Positions 49,430 through 60,114 of a DNA stretch of 64,000 nt are shown here, one piece after another. The DNA comes from Ramazzottius varieornatus (lineage: Eukaryota; Tardigrada; Eutardigrada; Parachela; Ramazzottiidae), in contig BDGG01000001.1 in NCBI GenBank assembly GCA_001949185.1, positions 1,920,478 to 1,984,477 of the forward strand, written 5' to 3'. The notes under the pieces were generated by a model. It was not told the DNA's origin. It saw only the letters and a list, made by a program, of their open reading frames with translations, and made no database searches. Each line of letters begins with the position of its first letter. The first letter of the stretch is position 1. A program made the position numbers and the translations under genes.

Positions 49430-51930
49430 ATGTCCCGGTCGTCGTCGTTATCCGACGCTGACGCCAAAATTGCTTCTGCTCCCGCACCGGTCCCCGTTGT
49501 TCCCCGTTCAAAGTTCGCAGAAGTCTTAGGACAGGAGCAAATTAGTCATCTGGTAGCGGGAATAAGGCAAGTAACCTGGGGTTGGTACCGTAATAGCGTT
49601 CATGAGTAACCGGAAGTTGATTTGCAGTGGCGGCGTCGTCTCGACCGTCGTTCTACATCCTCTGGATCTGATCAAGGTCCGCTTTGCTGTCAACGATGGA
49701 ACGTCGCCTCACAGTGCTGTGGTGGACAGAGGTCTCAAATACGCTTTCACGCATACATGGAAAGAAGGCGGAATTCGTGCCTTGTACCAGGGAGTAACGC
49801 CGAGTATACTCGGATCCGGTACCTCATGGGGAATTTACTTTTTAATGTGGGTATCAAGATGGTGAATTTACGGTTGAATCTCGTTGTAAAGTTTGGTCTC
49901 TTTTTGTTTTTGTCTGCAGTTATAATATGACCAAAGACTGGATGTCGACGAAAGCGGATGGCACTGCGCAAGAGCTTGGACCCGGACAGCATATGCTAGC
50001 AGCTGCCAACGCAGGTACGATTCTTCCGCATGGTTACCATCTGCATTTAAGTACTTCTCGTACACGCGGCTGGCTTAGTTATTGGCCTGGACAAAATTTC
50101 TGGCCGGACGGGCTGGCGGCAGTTTAACGCAGAGATTGTTATGTCGTCGCAAAAACTAGCCCTGTGATGTCAGCAAGTAAAATTTCGCAGTACACTATGC
50201 GGAATACAGTCTTTCCAGATTTCGTTCCTTATTTCGTACTTCTTTTCCCATCTTGAGCGAGGTTAGCCTGAAATATACCGGAAGGTCTTAAGAGCAAGAG
50301 ACAGCAAAAGTATGCGGAGGATAGCCTGATAGTTGGCTTCAGTTGGTCCGTGCGGTCGCAGTTTAAGCCTTGATAAGGTGGTGGATTGCCTAAGTAAAGA
50401 TATCAGTGGCCAGAAATTTTGTCCAGGCCAGTAATAAGCCAGCCGCGTGTACACCGAGAATATCTTTGGGTGTTCAGATGGGTTGTTTTTGGATAAAATG
50501 GAGTGAAGTGAATTTTCTTTGCAGGTATCCTAACCTTGATACCCACAAACCCTATATGGGTCGTCAAGACCAGAATGTGCCTCCAGTACAACAAGGCGCT
50601 GGATATTCCTCCTGAGAAACAGTACAAAGGAATGATAGACTGTTTTAGAAAAGTATACGTTCACGAGGGAATAAAAGGTTTATATAAGGTAAGTTTATTT
50701 TCTCTTATGCAAGTTTATTCCGCGATCTTCGACTCATAAACGAGCTAAGTTATTTTTGGGACTTCGGCAATTGAATTGAACGTGATCGTTATCTCAGGTG
50801 GCGCACGTTCTCATTCTTTTCGGCTAAGAATGTCGGCCACTTGGGAAGACAGCCCTGTTCAAGTTTTTTGCCGGCGTCTCATGTTACCACGACGTTGTTC
50901 GAAGCCCATTATCTCCCCGCTGTTTCAGGGTTTTGTTCCCGGAATGTTCGGTGTTTCGCACGGTGCTGTACAGTTTATGGTTTACGAGCAGTTGAAGAGG
51001 TTTGCGAATCGCCAAAAGAAGGCCGGTGATGAAGCGAAACTGGTAAGCCGTCGTCACCCTGTTGTACCCAACTTATTGATACGCTAGTTTGACAGTTATG
51101 GTTGGTTTTGTGCAGGGAACCTTTGAGTACTTGTCCTACGCAGCTATATCAAAGCTGGTAGCCGCCACCACGACGTACCCCTACCAGGTAGTCCGGGCTC
51201 GGATACAAGACCAGCACAAGCACTACAATGGCATTTTCGATGTGATAAAGCGAACTTGGAGGTGAGCACCACCAAACAATTTTGTAGGTGAAGTGATATC
51301 GAGTAAAAGCCACATTGATCTCTCCTCCTTGCAGACGAGAGAAACTCTTGGGCTTTTACAAAGGCTTGATGCCGTATCTGCTGGCCGTCACACCCAACGT
51401 CTGTTTAGTCTTTTTAACTTATGAAAAGCTAGCTCCCCATCCACCTGCAGTGCCCGAGCGGGTCTACGCAAAGGACCGAGAATACTAACTTGATAGTCAA
51501 ACACTGGAATTTTTTTCGGACTTTTTTAACGGTCGCTTTGTGGAGGAGAGATTTTCTGTGGCCTTCGACGATCTTCTACCCCGATGTTTTTATCTGTGCT
51601 TGGGCTCTAACTATTTTATAAATTATGAGTTTGACCGCTGTGACTTGTATTCATCCAAATAAAGAATGATACAAGGAAAATCATCAGATGTGTCCTTTCG
51701 TCTCGCTGTAAGCTCTGTTTTTGTTTCAGGAGAGAAGGATACAAAGGCTTCGTAAGTATCGTCGCGGTTCGATGGTCTTCCGACCAGCCTGTCTTATCGG
51801 TACCCTTTTGCAGTACAAGGGAATGGTACCGAATGTCCTAAGGATAACCCCAGCTTCCGCCGTAACCATCACGGTATACGAGAAAGTCAGATACTGGATG
51901 CAACAGCTCAAGGTTCCTGAACAGAGATGA
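49430..51930 (+). CDS. SLC25A32: SLC25A32-type mitochondrial folate/FAD carrier with two alternative ends
   Basis: The start [20 protein letters not shown] leads to a six-helix mitochondrial carrier. The three signature loops are [18 protein letters not shown] and [55 protein letters not shown] and [20 protein letters not shown] are close to SLC25A32, which carries folate or FAD across the inner membrane. The diagnostic Trp in the second repeat (NPIWVVKTR) is kept. The first intron uses a GC donor (AAG|GCAAGT). The last constitutive exon ends at 51261 and can splice to either of two different 3' exon sets, giving products that end at 51488 or 51930. Introns carry a palindromic element and a 400-bp inverted-repeat element. 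Confidence 0.88.
50055..50458. mobile_element. Third MITE-like inverted-repeat element (SLC25A32 intron)
   Basis: Ends of about 50 bp are inverted repeats: the left reads TACACGCGGCTGGCTTA, then TTATTGGCCTGGACAAAATT, and 50406-50458 is the complement with a few changes. The interior has no coding capacity. Confidence 0.7.
50762..50880. repeat. Palindromic MITE copy 23 (SLC25A32 intron)
   Basis: Cores CAGGTGGCGCACG and TCGGCCACTTGGG, right end AAGTTTTTTGCCGGCGTC. Confidence 0.7.
51335..51488 (+). CDS. SLC25A32 alternative last exon A
   Basis: The acceptor TCCTCCTTGCAG precedes [20 protein letters not shown] and [14 protein letters not shown], ending RVYAKDREY and a stop. It encodes the last carrier helix and joins the exon ending at 51261 in phase. 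A poly(A) signal of its own follows at 51658. Confidence 0.8.
51658..51663 (+). promoter_or_regulatory. Poly(A) signal for exon A form
   Basis: AATAAA 170 bp after the exon A stop and before exon B begins. Confidence 0.6.
51730..51930 (+). CDS. SLC25A32 alternative last exons B
   Basis: A small exon (51730-51751, RREGYKGF) and a second (51814-51930, [20 protein letters not shown], then [14 protein letters not shown]) encode the same part of the carrier as exon A with different sequence. Splice phases match the exon ending at 51261. [20 protein letters not shown] is closer to the vertebrate SLC25A32 end than exon A. A second AATAAA follows at 51996. Confidence 0.8.
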   Translation, partial: ERRIQRLRKYRRGSMVFRPACLIGTLLQYKGMVPNVLRITPASAVTITVYEKVRYWMQQLKVPEQR

Positions 51931-51995
51931 TGAGCTCGTTTATTTGGTGCTTCAACCTCAACCATGTCGCGTGAAGTTCGTCGTGGACACTGACA

Positions 51996-52001
51996 AATAA
52001 A
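51996..52001 (+). promoter_or_regulatory. Poly(A) signal for exon B form
   Basis: AATAAA 65 bp after the exon B stop. Confidence 0.6.
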
Positions 52002-52180
52002 ATATCTTACAAGTAAAACACAGAAATGATTTACTTGATGATTGGGGAATCAGCAATAAATGTACAATCGATTGATTATTGCTTTTGATAAAATTAAATC
52101 ACAAGAAAGTCAACCAGGAAACCCATTGCACACAAAACAATCGTCATGCTAAATGCATCGACACAGCACTATTGTACAAC

Positions 52181-53664
52181 TCACAAGCCCTTATTGTAAT
52201 ACACCTCATCCATTCCTCTGCTCGCGGCCAGCTTTTGTAGTTCAGGTTCAAGTTGGCCAACTTTCATGGAGGCTCGTTGAGGGAACAACGCACAACACAA
52301 CGGTGTTGCGAATATCAGACACAGGCCGCAGACAGCGATCTGCAAGGGAGCCGGCGCCCACGGGTAGCGTTTGAAAAAGGTGGTCTTTCGTTCCAACTGA
52401 TCCATCAAAATCGGAGGTAACACTGTGAAAGACATGCATCATTGACACTTGCATCGTCTCATACCCGTTCCACGTGAGCTGGAGTTTTCCTACCCATTCC
52501 AGGTACTGCCATGCAGATTCTGGACAGCGCGACTTTGGTGATGGCTGATTTGGCGGCGGACTTCGACTCCCCGATCTTGTTACCGGCCTTGTCGGTCACT
52601 TCGATACCGTCGACCAGCTCACTGCAAGCCAGTTCACGAAGGTAAAGCTGCCCGTATTCAGAAGAAGCAAGGCGGAAAACTTACCGTTGACGGATGACGG
52701 GAATATTGATGCAGTTAGCCGCAGCAACTGCGGCAAAAGGGACGAAACGTCCAACCAACGGAGGCGCTTTCTGTAACCGCAAAAATCAAGAACTAAGTCC
52801 TTCGAGGTTTCAAACAGCGCATCTTACCTTGGCCAAAGCATTCAACCCCAGGGCAGTGGCAGTAGCTCCAGTGGTGGCCGCTACGTAGGCCGTCCCCAGG
52901 GTCTTATTGTCGATAGGCTTCGAGCCGCTTCGGTTGGTGTAGTTGACGATCGCATTGAAGGACTGATTGACCCATTGCCACAGGACGACTGCTGGCGTAG
53001 TTCTGAAAGGAACCAGATCTTCTGGACAACATTCGGCAAAGCGAAAAAGGCAGAACCCTTTGGACATACTTATAGAAAGTCATCATCATTCCCGTGATGA
53101 ACATGTTGCAAGGGACTTGCGCGGACATTCTTCCGAGGATAAACATCTTCTCCCCAGTGTCTGGATGGAAAGCTGAATCGTAGACATGCTTGGCATTCCA
53201 TAGAGCGTCAACCGACGACACTCCCGCTGGTGCGTTTCCCTTTCTGGAACAAGCAGATATTTATAATGTGAAGAACCCAACCCGGAAGTACGTAATACCA
53301 TACTCGCACCACCCTTGAATGGTGCAGTAGCAAGGCTGTGCCCATATTAACAATCAGCCATTCGTATACCCCTGATCTTGATCTGGGGTATACGAAAATC
53401 AGCGAAATTACTGGTACTGTAATAATTCATGAAGATTGAAGAAGCTCACTTGTAGTCTAGGACGATCCTCCGAGCCTCCTCTAACTCCTGGCTACCTTTC
53501 AGTAAATTCAAGGGATTGGTGATGGTGAAGAAGTGCTTTGCGCGTCCTGAGTAGGTAGTTTGATCCCATCGTGGCTCGTCGATGTTGATTCTGTCAGAAG
53601 GAATGGGCGATCCTGCTCCACCAATTGCTGGATACGTCTTTTCTAGAGCTTCTTTTGGCGCCAT
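52181..53664 (-). CDS. SFXN1: Sideroflexin (SFXN1/3-like)
   Basis: The start [20 protein letters not shown] leads to [90 protein letters not shown] and [20 protein letters not shown], ending VYYNKGL. This is the full sideroflexin pattern in six exons, including the HPDTG motif and the C-terminal YxNKGL. Sideroflexins are inner-membrane proteins of mitochondria; SFXN1 and SFXN3 import serine for one-carbon metabolism. The sequence is closer to SFXN1/3 than to SFXN4 or 5. Its neighbour SLC25A32 also serves mitochondrial one-carbon metabolism, though the two genes are convergent and this may be chance. Confidence 0.93.
53361..53396. repeat. Perfect 12-bp hairpin in a sideroflexin intron
   Basis: TTCGTATACCCC and GGGGTATACGAA flank a 12-base loop in the first intron. 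No other copy is seen in the window. Confidence 0.6.
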
Positions 53665-54799
53665 TGCAAGTAGTCAAGTTGTCAAGAAGGGTATTCCGGA
53701 AAAGTCTACGTGGGCAATCGAATTTCGGGGAGACGCGCAACCTTCAAAATGGACGATACACGCTGAGGATGAAATAACCATTAGAAATTCATTTAGTCGT
53801 CAAACACACCTCCGTTTCTAGCCTTTCGCGCAGTAATGGCTGTAAAGCATCCGTCGCCGGGGTTAACAGAGTAAGATCGCAATGTTAAGGAATATGGGGA
53901 GGCTGCACATAATTGCTCGATTGAAAACGAGGCTATTTCTGGCTACAAACAGACTTTATCGGCTGCATCAGCCACATCGGTGCAGTCACTTCCGGTCGTG
54001 ACGTCACAGCGATTCGTAAGAGGATAGAATCTAATTTACGCTGAACACGTCCGAGATCCGCCCAAAGAAATAAAAGCAGAACCCTTCCTCGTTCGATGCT
54101 TGCGTTACAGAGTTACAGCTCAGGGTATCTCAGCCAGCTCTCTGGAGGAATAACGCCTAGGATCTGTTATTAATGGAAGTGAGAGGGTTCTTGATGGATG
54201 CATGTGCGTGAAAATCGAGTGACAATTCAATCGATATGCAGACAAAACCTCTGAGCTTTCCATATCCTCCAGACAAAAAACTTGTTTTACTCTCTGGCTT
54301 TCAACTTTAGAGAGGCAATCGTGTTTCTGGGTTCACAACGACTCTGTCTCACTGGGGAGCAGTCTCACCCAGTTTACCCGCGCACACACTCAAGATCCGC
54401 CAGCGCGAAGCATCTGCCTCTTCCCCTGACGAGAACTTCGCGAAACCTCGAAAGTTTATTGAGTCCTTCGACTTTACAAAACCAAACACAGAGCGAGAAT
54501 AATACTTATGATGAGCCACATTGTCTATGGGGCTTCCGGTCCCGGCGATAGTAATACCGCGAACATCGGCGTGATGTAAAGCGGAAGACAGTCAGACTGC
54601 CACTCAGTCTTACATTTTGTTCAAACTCAAATTCACAACAGAGGTTAGAATAAAACCAGAATTAGTCTTTCAAGTTTCAACCATCGAATAAAGCCAACTA
54701 AATTTCATTATACACCGGAGGGAAACATCGCAGCATCGAAAAGTGTGGTAAATGATAGAATGACGCCTGCAGTATACTGTACGTATAGTATAGTTATTA
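53665..54799. other. Intergenic stretch with no supported gene
   Basis: Sequence between the sideroflexin start and the MDH stop. Short open frames (for example 54282-54551) lack protein-like features. Position 54720 downstream of MDH is AT-rich 3' flank. Confidence 0.4.
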
Positions 54800-56308
54800 T
54801 TACTGGCTTTCAGTTGCTGCTTGAGCTTCTTGACGTTCCTCTTCGAGCTCCTTCGTGGTAATCTGAATTTTCTCACGAGCGAAATCATCGATGGGCAGGT
54901 CAGGCACGATCTTCCACTGACGATTCTCGACCGTGACGGGGAAACTGAAGACCAAGCCTTGTGGAACTCCGTATTCACCCTTGGAAACCACAGCCATGCT
55001 GATCCAGTCGTCCTGCGCAAGAGAATAAACCGTTCATACATAATGCTTCTACCACCAAATCGAAGGACCATTGATCCCGCTACCTTCTTGGTTCCATGGA
55101 ACCAGTCGCGCATATGGTCAGCCGCAGCTTGGGCAGCCGACATAGCGGAAGACAGCTTGCGGGCCGCGATGACTTCCGCTCCACGCTTTTGGACAATCGG
55201 GATCAACTGTTCCTTCAAGAACTTCTCATCATGCTGGATCTTAGTGATGGAGGACCAGCTGTTGTCTTTTTGGACCTCGACGAAGCGCGCATCGGGGAAC
55301 TGGGTGTTGGAGTGGTTGCCCCAGATGATCAGCTTGCGGACATTCTGCACTTGGCTCTTGACGTGATCAGCAATCTACAAAAGACACACCAGATGTTTTA
55401 AAAAAGCTGGACGACTGTATATGTTTCCGGTAGACCTGTAGACCATGCGATTATACCTGAGCAAGGGCGCGGTTTTGATCCAAGCGCGTCATCGCCGTGA
55501 TGTTTTCTTTCGGGATGGAAGGGGCGTACTTACTGCAAATCAGCGCGTTGGTGTTTGCTGGGTTTCCGACAACCAAAACTTTGACGTCCTTCTTGGCCAA
55601 CTTGTCCAAAGCTCCTCCTTGCACCTTGAAGATGCCCACGTTGGCCCTAAGCAAATCCTTTCGTTCCATACCTTCCCGACGCGGCATGGCGCCAACCAAA
55701 AAGGCGTAGTCGATGTCTTTGAAGGCAGCTTCTACATCCGCAGTGGCGACGACATCTGTGCAGGACGGATAAACACGCGTTAAGACGGCAGACGTACCCC
55801 AATAAGATATCAAGAGAGGAACTTTCCGTCACCTACCGCGCAACAAGGGGAAAGCACAGTCAGAAATTTCCATAACCACTCCATTGAGAACACCTGCAGA
55901 CGACCTGACATTAGACAGCATACTGGTGTAAGCGATTATCTGTTGTTAGCCAGATAGATTACCAAGCATGGGCTGGATATCTAGAAGATGGAGGATCACT
56001 TCCTGCAGGACAAGAAGAAAATACTAAACTGATTGTTTGATGAGAACGGTCCTGGATTACCCACCTGCTGCTGGCCGAAAACTTCCCCTTTTGCGACCAG
56101 CGGAATCCTGCAAGACACACAAGATTAACTCAACAACTGGGCAACAGGCACTTTTGCAATGAAATACTAACAACGAGTAAGCGATCTGTCCAGCCGCGCC
56201 TGTGATGAGAACGCGAACGGGACTTCCGCTGCTTGATCCAACCGGGGCCTATAACAGAGAGCACTTTAAGGCAGCTGGAACGTTTCAGGAACACCACTTA
56301 CTTACCAT
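54800..56308 (-). CDS. MDH1: Cytosolic malate dehydrogenase
   Basis: The first exon contributes only the initiator ATG (56308-56306), spliced directly to [26 protein letters not shown]. Other landmarks are [48 protein letters not shown] (substrate-binding Arg), [28 protein letters not shown], the catalytic His in [14 protein letters not shown], and [20 protein letters not shown]. It has no mitochondrial presequence. It interconverts malate and oxaloacetate with NAD in the cytosol and serves the malate-aspartate shuttle. Exons: about 56249-56171, short ones near 56105, 56065 and 55975, about 55900-55840, 55760-55455, and two final ones. The protein length and all catalytic residues look normal. 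Confidence 0.93.
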
Positions 56309-56788
56309 TCTTGTAACCGACGAAGAGCGGACGGTTCGGAATCCCACAGGAAGACTGGAACAAAGGGAGGTGCCTCAAAACCAACAGCAAAAGGTGAAGG
56401 AGGAAGAAGGCGACACGGTGGATATCGGACCGATCAGCTGGCAACGTCTGCGGGCCTGGAATATCATATTGTGTTGATTGATTTAAAGTGCACTACATCA
56501 GACTTCCAGCGAAATACCGTCAGGCGAAGCGGTAAGAGGTTGAGAGAGTGGAATTCCACTTTAATACTGTTACTGGCTCCGCTTCGCTAGATTGCTCTTG
56601 ACGTCACCTCGTCTAGTCGCCGACTTAAGCCGCTTTCATGCATTGCTGAAGTTCGCTGAGTTCGTGATCCCGTACATCTTCCCAGGATAACCGGAACATC
56701 TTTGCTGGGACGCCTCTTTATGCAGCCAACGTTATCCAGGTCCATCAGCGAACCTTCCATTACCTTGTCGAAAACTTAATCTACAAAG
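56309..56788. other. Shared upstream region of MDH1 and RPS15A
   Basis: About 480 bp between divergent starts. A pyrimidine-rich tract (GACGCCTCTTTATGC, about 56710) lies 80 bp before the RPS15A ATG and could mark the start of a ribosomal-protein transcript, but no exact TOP site can be fixed. Confidence 0.35.
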
Positions 56789-57474
56789 ATGGTGCGGATG
56801 AATGTGCTCGCCGACGCGTTGAACGCCATCAACAATGCCGAGAAGCGAGGAAAGCGACAGGTGATGATCAGACCTGCATCCAAAGTCATCATCAAATTCC
56901 TGACTGTGATGATGAAGCACGGTAAGTCAAACTTGACTATGAGGCATAAAACAGACATACCTGGACAATGTTCGGATTTTCTTCCAGGTTATATTGGTGA
57001 ATTTGAAATCATAGACGATCATCGTGCTGGAAAGATCGTCGTAAATCTTAATGGACGTCTCAACAAGGTAACGAATCATTCCCTGACTGTTACAAGGGCT
57101 GGCTCTGATGCGAGATTGTCTCTTCTAGTGCGGTGTTATCAGTCCCCGATTCGACCTGGCCATAAGAGACTACGACCGTTGGTTAGGCCGACTTCTCCCT
57201 TCGCGTCAGTTTGGGTAAGCTTGATTGTGTTGTTTGTGATTGATTGTCTTGAATGTCTTGAATTCTGCCATCTACCAGTGATTTCTTCCCGGCGAGTTTG
57301 TAGTGGTCCTGGTTCCAGATGTGTCTCGCTGTTTTGATATGATCCGAGCTGTGATAGTGAGACGCATTTTTATTCTTTCAGATTTGTAGTCCTCACAACC
57401 TCCAGTGGCATCATGGACCACGAAGAAGCTCGAAGGAAGCATGTAGGAGGCAAAATTCTAGGCTTTTTCTTCTA
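56789..57474 (+). CDS. RPS15A: Ribosomal protein S15a (uS8)
   Basis: Four exons: 56789-56920 ([34 protein letters not shown]), 56987-57067 ([20 protein letters not shown]), about 57129-57210 ([20 protein letters not shown]), and about 57382-57474, ending [20 protein letters not shown] then ILGFFF. The product is the expected 130 residues with no gaps. It is a component of the small cytosolic ribosomal subunit. Only the segment [19 protein letters not shown] shows appreciable divergence from other animals. AATAAA at 57543 is the likely poly(A) signal. Confidence 0.97.
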
Positions 57475-58048
57475 ACGTTATTTTATCCACTGTTCTTGAA
57501 ACCCGACTTCGATTTCCATCGTTCGACTGTAGACAACCGTCTAATAAAGGAGATGCCTGGCTGGCTTTTGGTTCTGCGATTTTACTGGAATTCGGCCTGA
57601 ATACGTACCTTTAATCAAGATGTTCCGAGTAAAACGACGAATGAAACTTCGGTGGTGTTCGAGCTCTGAGGGGTCTTCGCCCTAAGATGTTCCGATAAGT
57701 AGCCTTGGAATCCTTGAGAGATACTCGTCAGGTTTCAGGAATTTGCGACAGCACTGACAGGAAATCGTCAGTATGGGTAGTAATGTGGTCGTCCGAAACG
57801 CCAGTCTACAATATCAATCAAGCTCTTCACGAAAGCGACAAAGTTCGTTCGGTAACTTCAGTATCAATGATATTATTTTGATTTTCATTTTCTCGTTCCC
57901 GACACCCGAGAAGAGCTTTCCCGATGTGTTCCAGTAATCCGCTTGAAACAATTGTATACTGAGGCTGGTGAGTGCTGACTGGATTTAGACTGGTCGGATA
58001 AGTTTTGCAGGTTTCATACCAGCCAAGAGCGGAACGCCGAAGGAGGAT
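57475..58048. other. Gap between RPS15A and hyccin gene
   Basis: Contains the RPS15A poly(A) signal (57543-57548) and the hyccin upstream region. No coding exon is supported. Confidence 0.4.
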
Positions 58049-59637
58049 ATGGAATCTCCCAGAGCGGCCACCAAGCTTATCCACGATTTCACCAAAGATT
58101 TGGAGCAGCAAAGAACAGAAGGAATTACCCGTCAAGGACCGACGCTGGCCAACGACGAAAAGCTGCTAGGCAGTCTGATGGAGTTTTTGCTGTCCGAACA
58201 AGCCGTGGACGAACAGACCTTGCTGGAACGTTTCTACACCCAAATGCTGCGCTGTTATCGCACCTTTGACGAGTACCTCATGAAGTTTGTCTGCCAGTTC
58301 ATCTTCTGCTTCATATGGCGACATTTCAGTGATCTCCTAAAGTCTCGGCAGTCCGGCGCAGCCATTCGCCCAGGTTTGGACGCTCTAATAGTCGCCATAT
58401 ACAACATGAGCATCGTTGATCGAGAGGGACATCCTCGGGTGCAGACGTACACCGTTCCTTCGCTCGCTGTCCCCAGTATTTACCACGATCCTGCTGAATT
58501 CACCGCACAAATCCTCAAAGATAGCACGAGAGTACGAGGACAAGAAGAGAGGCGGGTGATCGTGGGAAATTATCCGCCTGTGGAAGCTTTGACGAGGACG
58601 AAGAAGTGGGTTGTATTCAGGATCCTGATGCGCAGTATGAGCCAGGATCTCGCTTACCATTCCAAAGCCTGCCAGAAGAGCTTCATCATCATGTGCCGCT
58701 TGCTAATACCTTCATCGACACCCACGATCGCCAGGACCGATGTCAGCTTCTCGGCGAGGAAGGAAGCTACTCCCTTTGATCGCCTGCAGAACAAGTTGCA
58801 GTCAACATTCACGGGAATGGGAAAAGAACGGGAAAAGGAAAAAAGCAGGTATGTGTTCCGTTGATTGTTTGCTTGACGTAAAGGCAATGTTGTGACTTGC
58901 AAGCGATACTGATGCATGACGTCACGAGTGCTGTGTACTGAGTTACATGAGTTCTGCCAGCACACACGAGGTATTTCGTGATGTTGTCAGTGGACAGGAA
59001 ATACCTCGGAAGGGTGCACCAGTTTTGTTGCTTTGACTGATTTGCGGCCACAAAGCTTAGCAACCGATTCTGTTCTTGCAGAGGAGCCATTGTCCAGACG
59101 AGGATCGTTCTAGACGAGCGCTTCCTCCTCGATTCCTTGGACATTCTCTTTATCCTCGCTTATCAAGGTCTGTTCGAAGAGTCCCTCGGGCTAGTCCTCG
59201 ATCTCGTCGAAGAAGGTGAGTACCGTCTTCTGGCTTCGGTCGTGCTAGTCGGAAGTGCCATACGGAACCGCCTCGAAACCAGTAAGAAAGAACCTGACGA
59301 AGTGGATGAAATACCGCCGATCGTGATAGTCTCCACCAGCGTCGAAGAACCTTCAAAGAAGAGCTGGCCCTCGGCTAATGGCTCTGTGAGGGAAAGAAGG
59401 AAGAAGTCGACAGTGAAGCGCGAAGGTTCGGCCACGTCGAAACACGAGTCTTTCCACGAAATTAGCGAAGTGGACGGGGCTACTTCCGCCATGAAGGAAC
59501 TAGTGAATGACTCGATTATAGAGCACTATACTGAGCGAGTCTCGCCTCCCATTCGCTCGATTGAAAGCTCGCCGGTGCATTCGGTCAACCTGTCACCGAG
59601 AAGCATGAACGGCGTCGCGGAAACGAACGTCTGAGAG
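58049..59637 (+). CDS. FAM126A: Hyccin/FAM126 family, PI4KA complex subunit
   Basis: Exon 1 is 58049-58847 and exon 2 about 59083-59634. The start is MESPRAATKLIHDFTKDLEQ. The hyccin domain shows FCFIWRHFSDLLKSRQSG, LDALIVAIYNMSIVDREGHP, then VQTYTVPSLAVPSIYHDP, the family's signature. Later, FRILMRSMSQDLAYHSKACQ and FIIMCRLLIPSS resemble the helical region, and the tail (YTERVSPPIRSIESSPVHS) is Ser/Pro-rich and probably disordered. Known hyccin binds TTC7 and brings phosphatidylinositol 4-kinase alpha to the plasma membrane. Exon 2 starts RGAIVQTRIVLDERFLLDSL, after which the match with vertebrate hyccin weakens. This could be a lineage-specific end. Confidence 0.78.
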
Positions 59638-59965
59638 ACGGACGACTTATGTCTCTTGTGTGTAGATCATTTTCCGGTACGTCGAGAAGGCTCTCTTGTG
59701 GTGATCTGTGTTGAGTTGTACTTTTGTGTAATAGTTGCTAAGTTGATTCGTTTCTTTGATAGATGTTTTCTCTTCAGTCTTTGTGAGGCTGTTTATTCCG
59801 CTCAAACTACGCTGCGAAGTGAAGCAAGTGATACGTTTTCGTCCTGTCAAATACGTAGGTAGGCTTTTCCACTTCAGAATTCTATGGGGAAATTTTGCCG
59901 GAAGTTTGAGAGAGATAACTGTGAATTATTCAAATGAGTGACAAAATAATGGTGTGACAAAATGA

Positions 59966-60063
59966 GAGGCAAACGAAATGTCGTTCAAGGTGGTCATTGT
60001 AAGTGGCGCACACTTCCAGCCATTAACACGGAAAACGTGCGCCACTTAATATTGCGATCCTGG
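59966..60063. repeat. Palindromic MITE copy 24
   Basis: A copy directly upstream of CFAP299: cores TAAGTGGCGCACAC and AACGTGCGCCACTTA, left end GGCAAACGAAATG. It ends about 50 bp before the start codon and just before a TTTTGTAG acceptor, so it lies in a 5' UTR intron or promoter. Confidence 0.75.
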
Positions 60064-60114
60064 ACCTTTGCTGGTCTTCCACTCCCGTTTGTAAACTGTT
60101 TTGTAGAACTAAAT

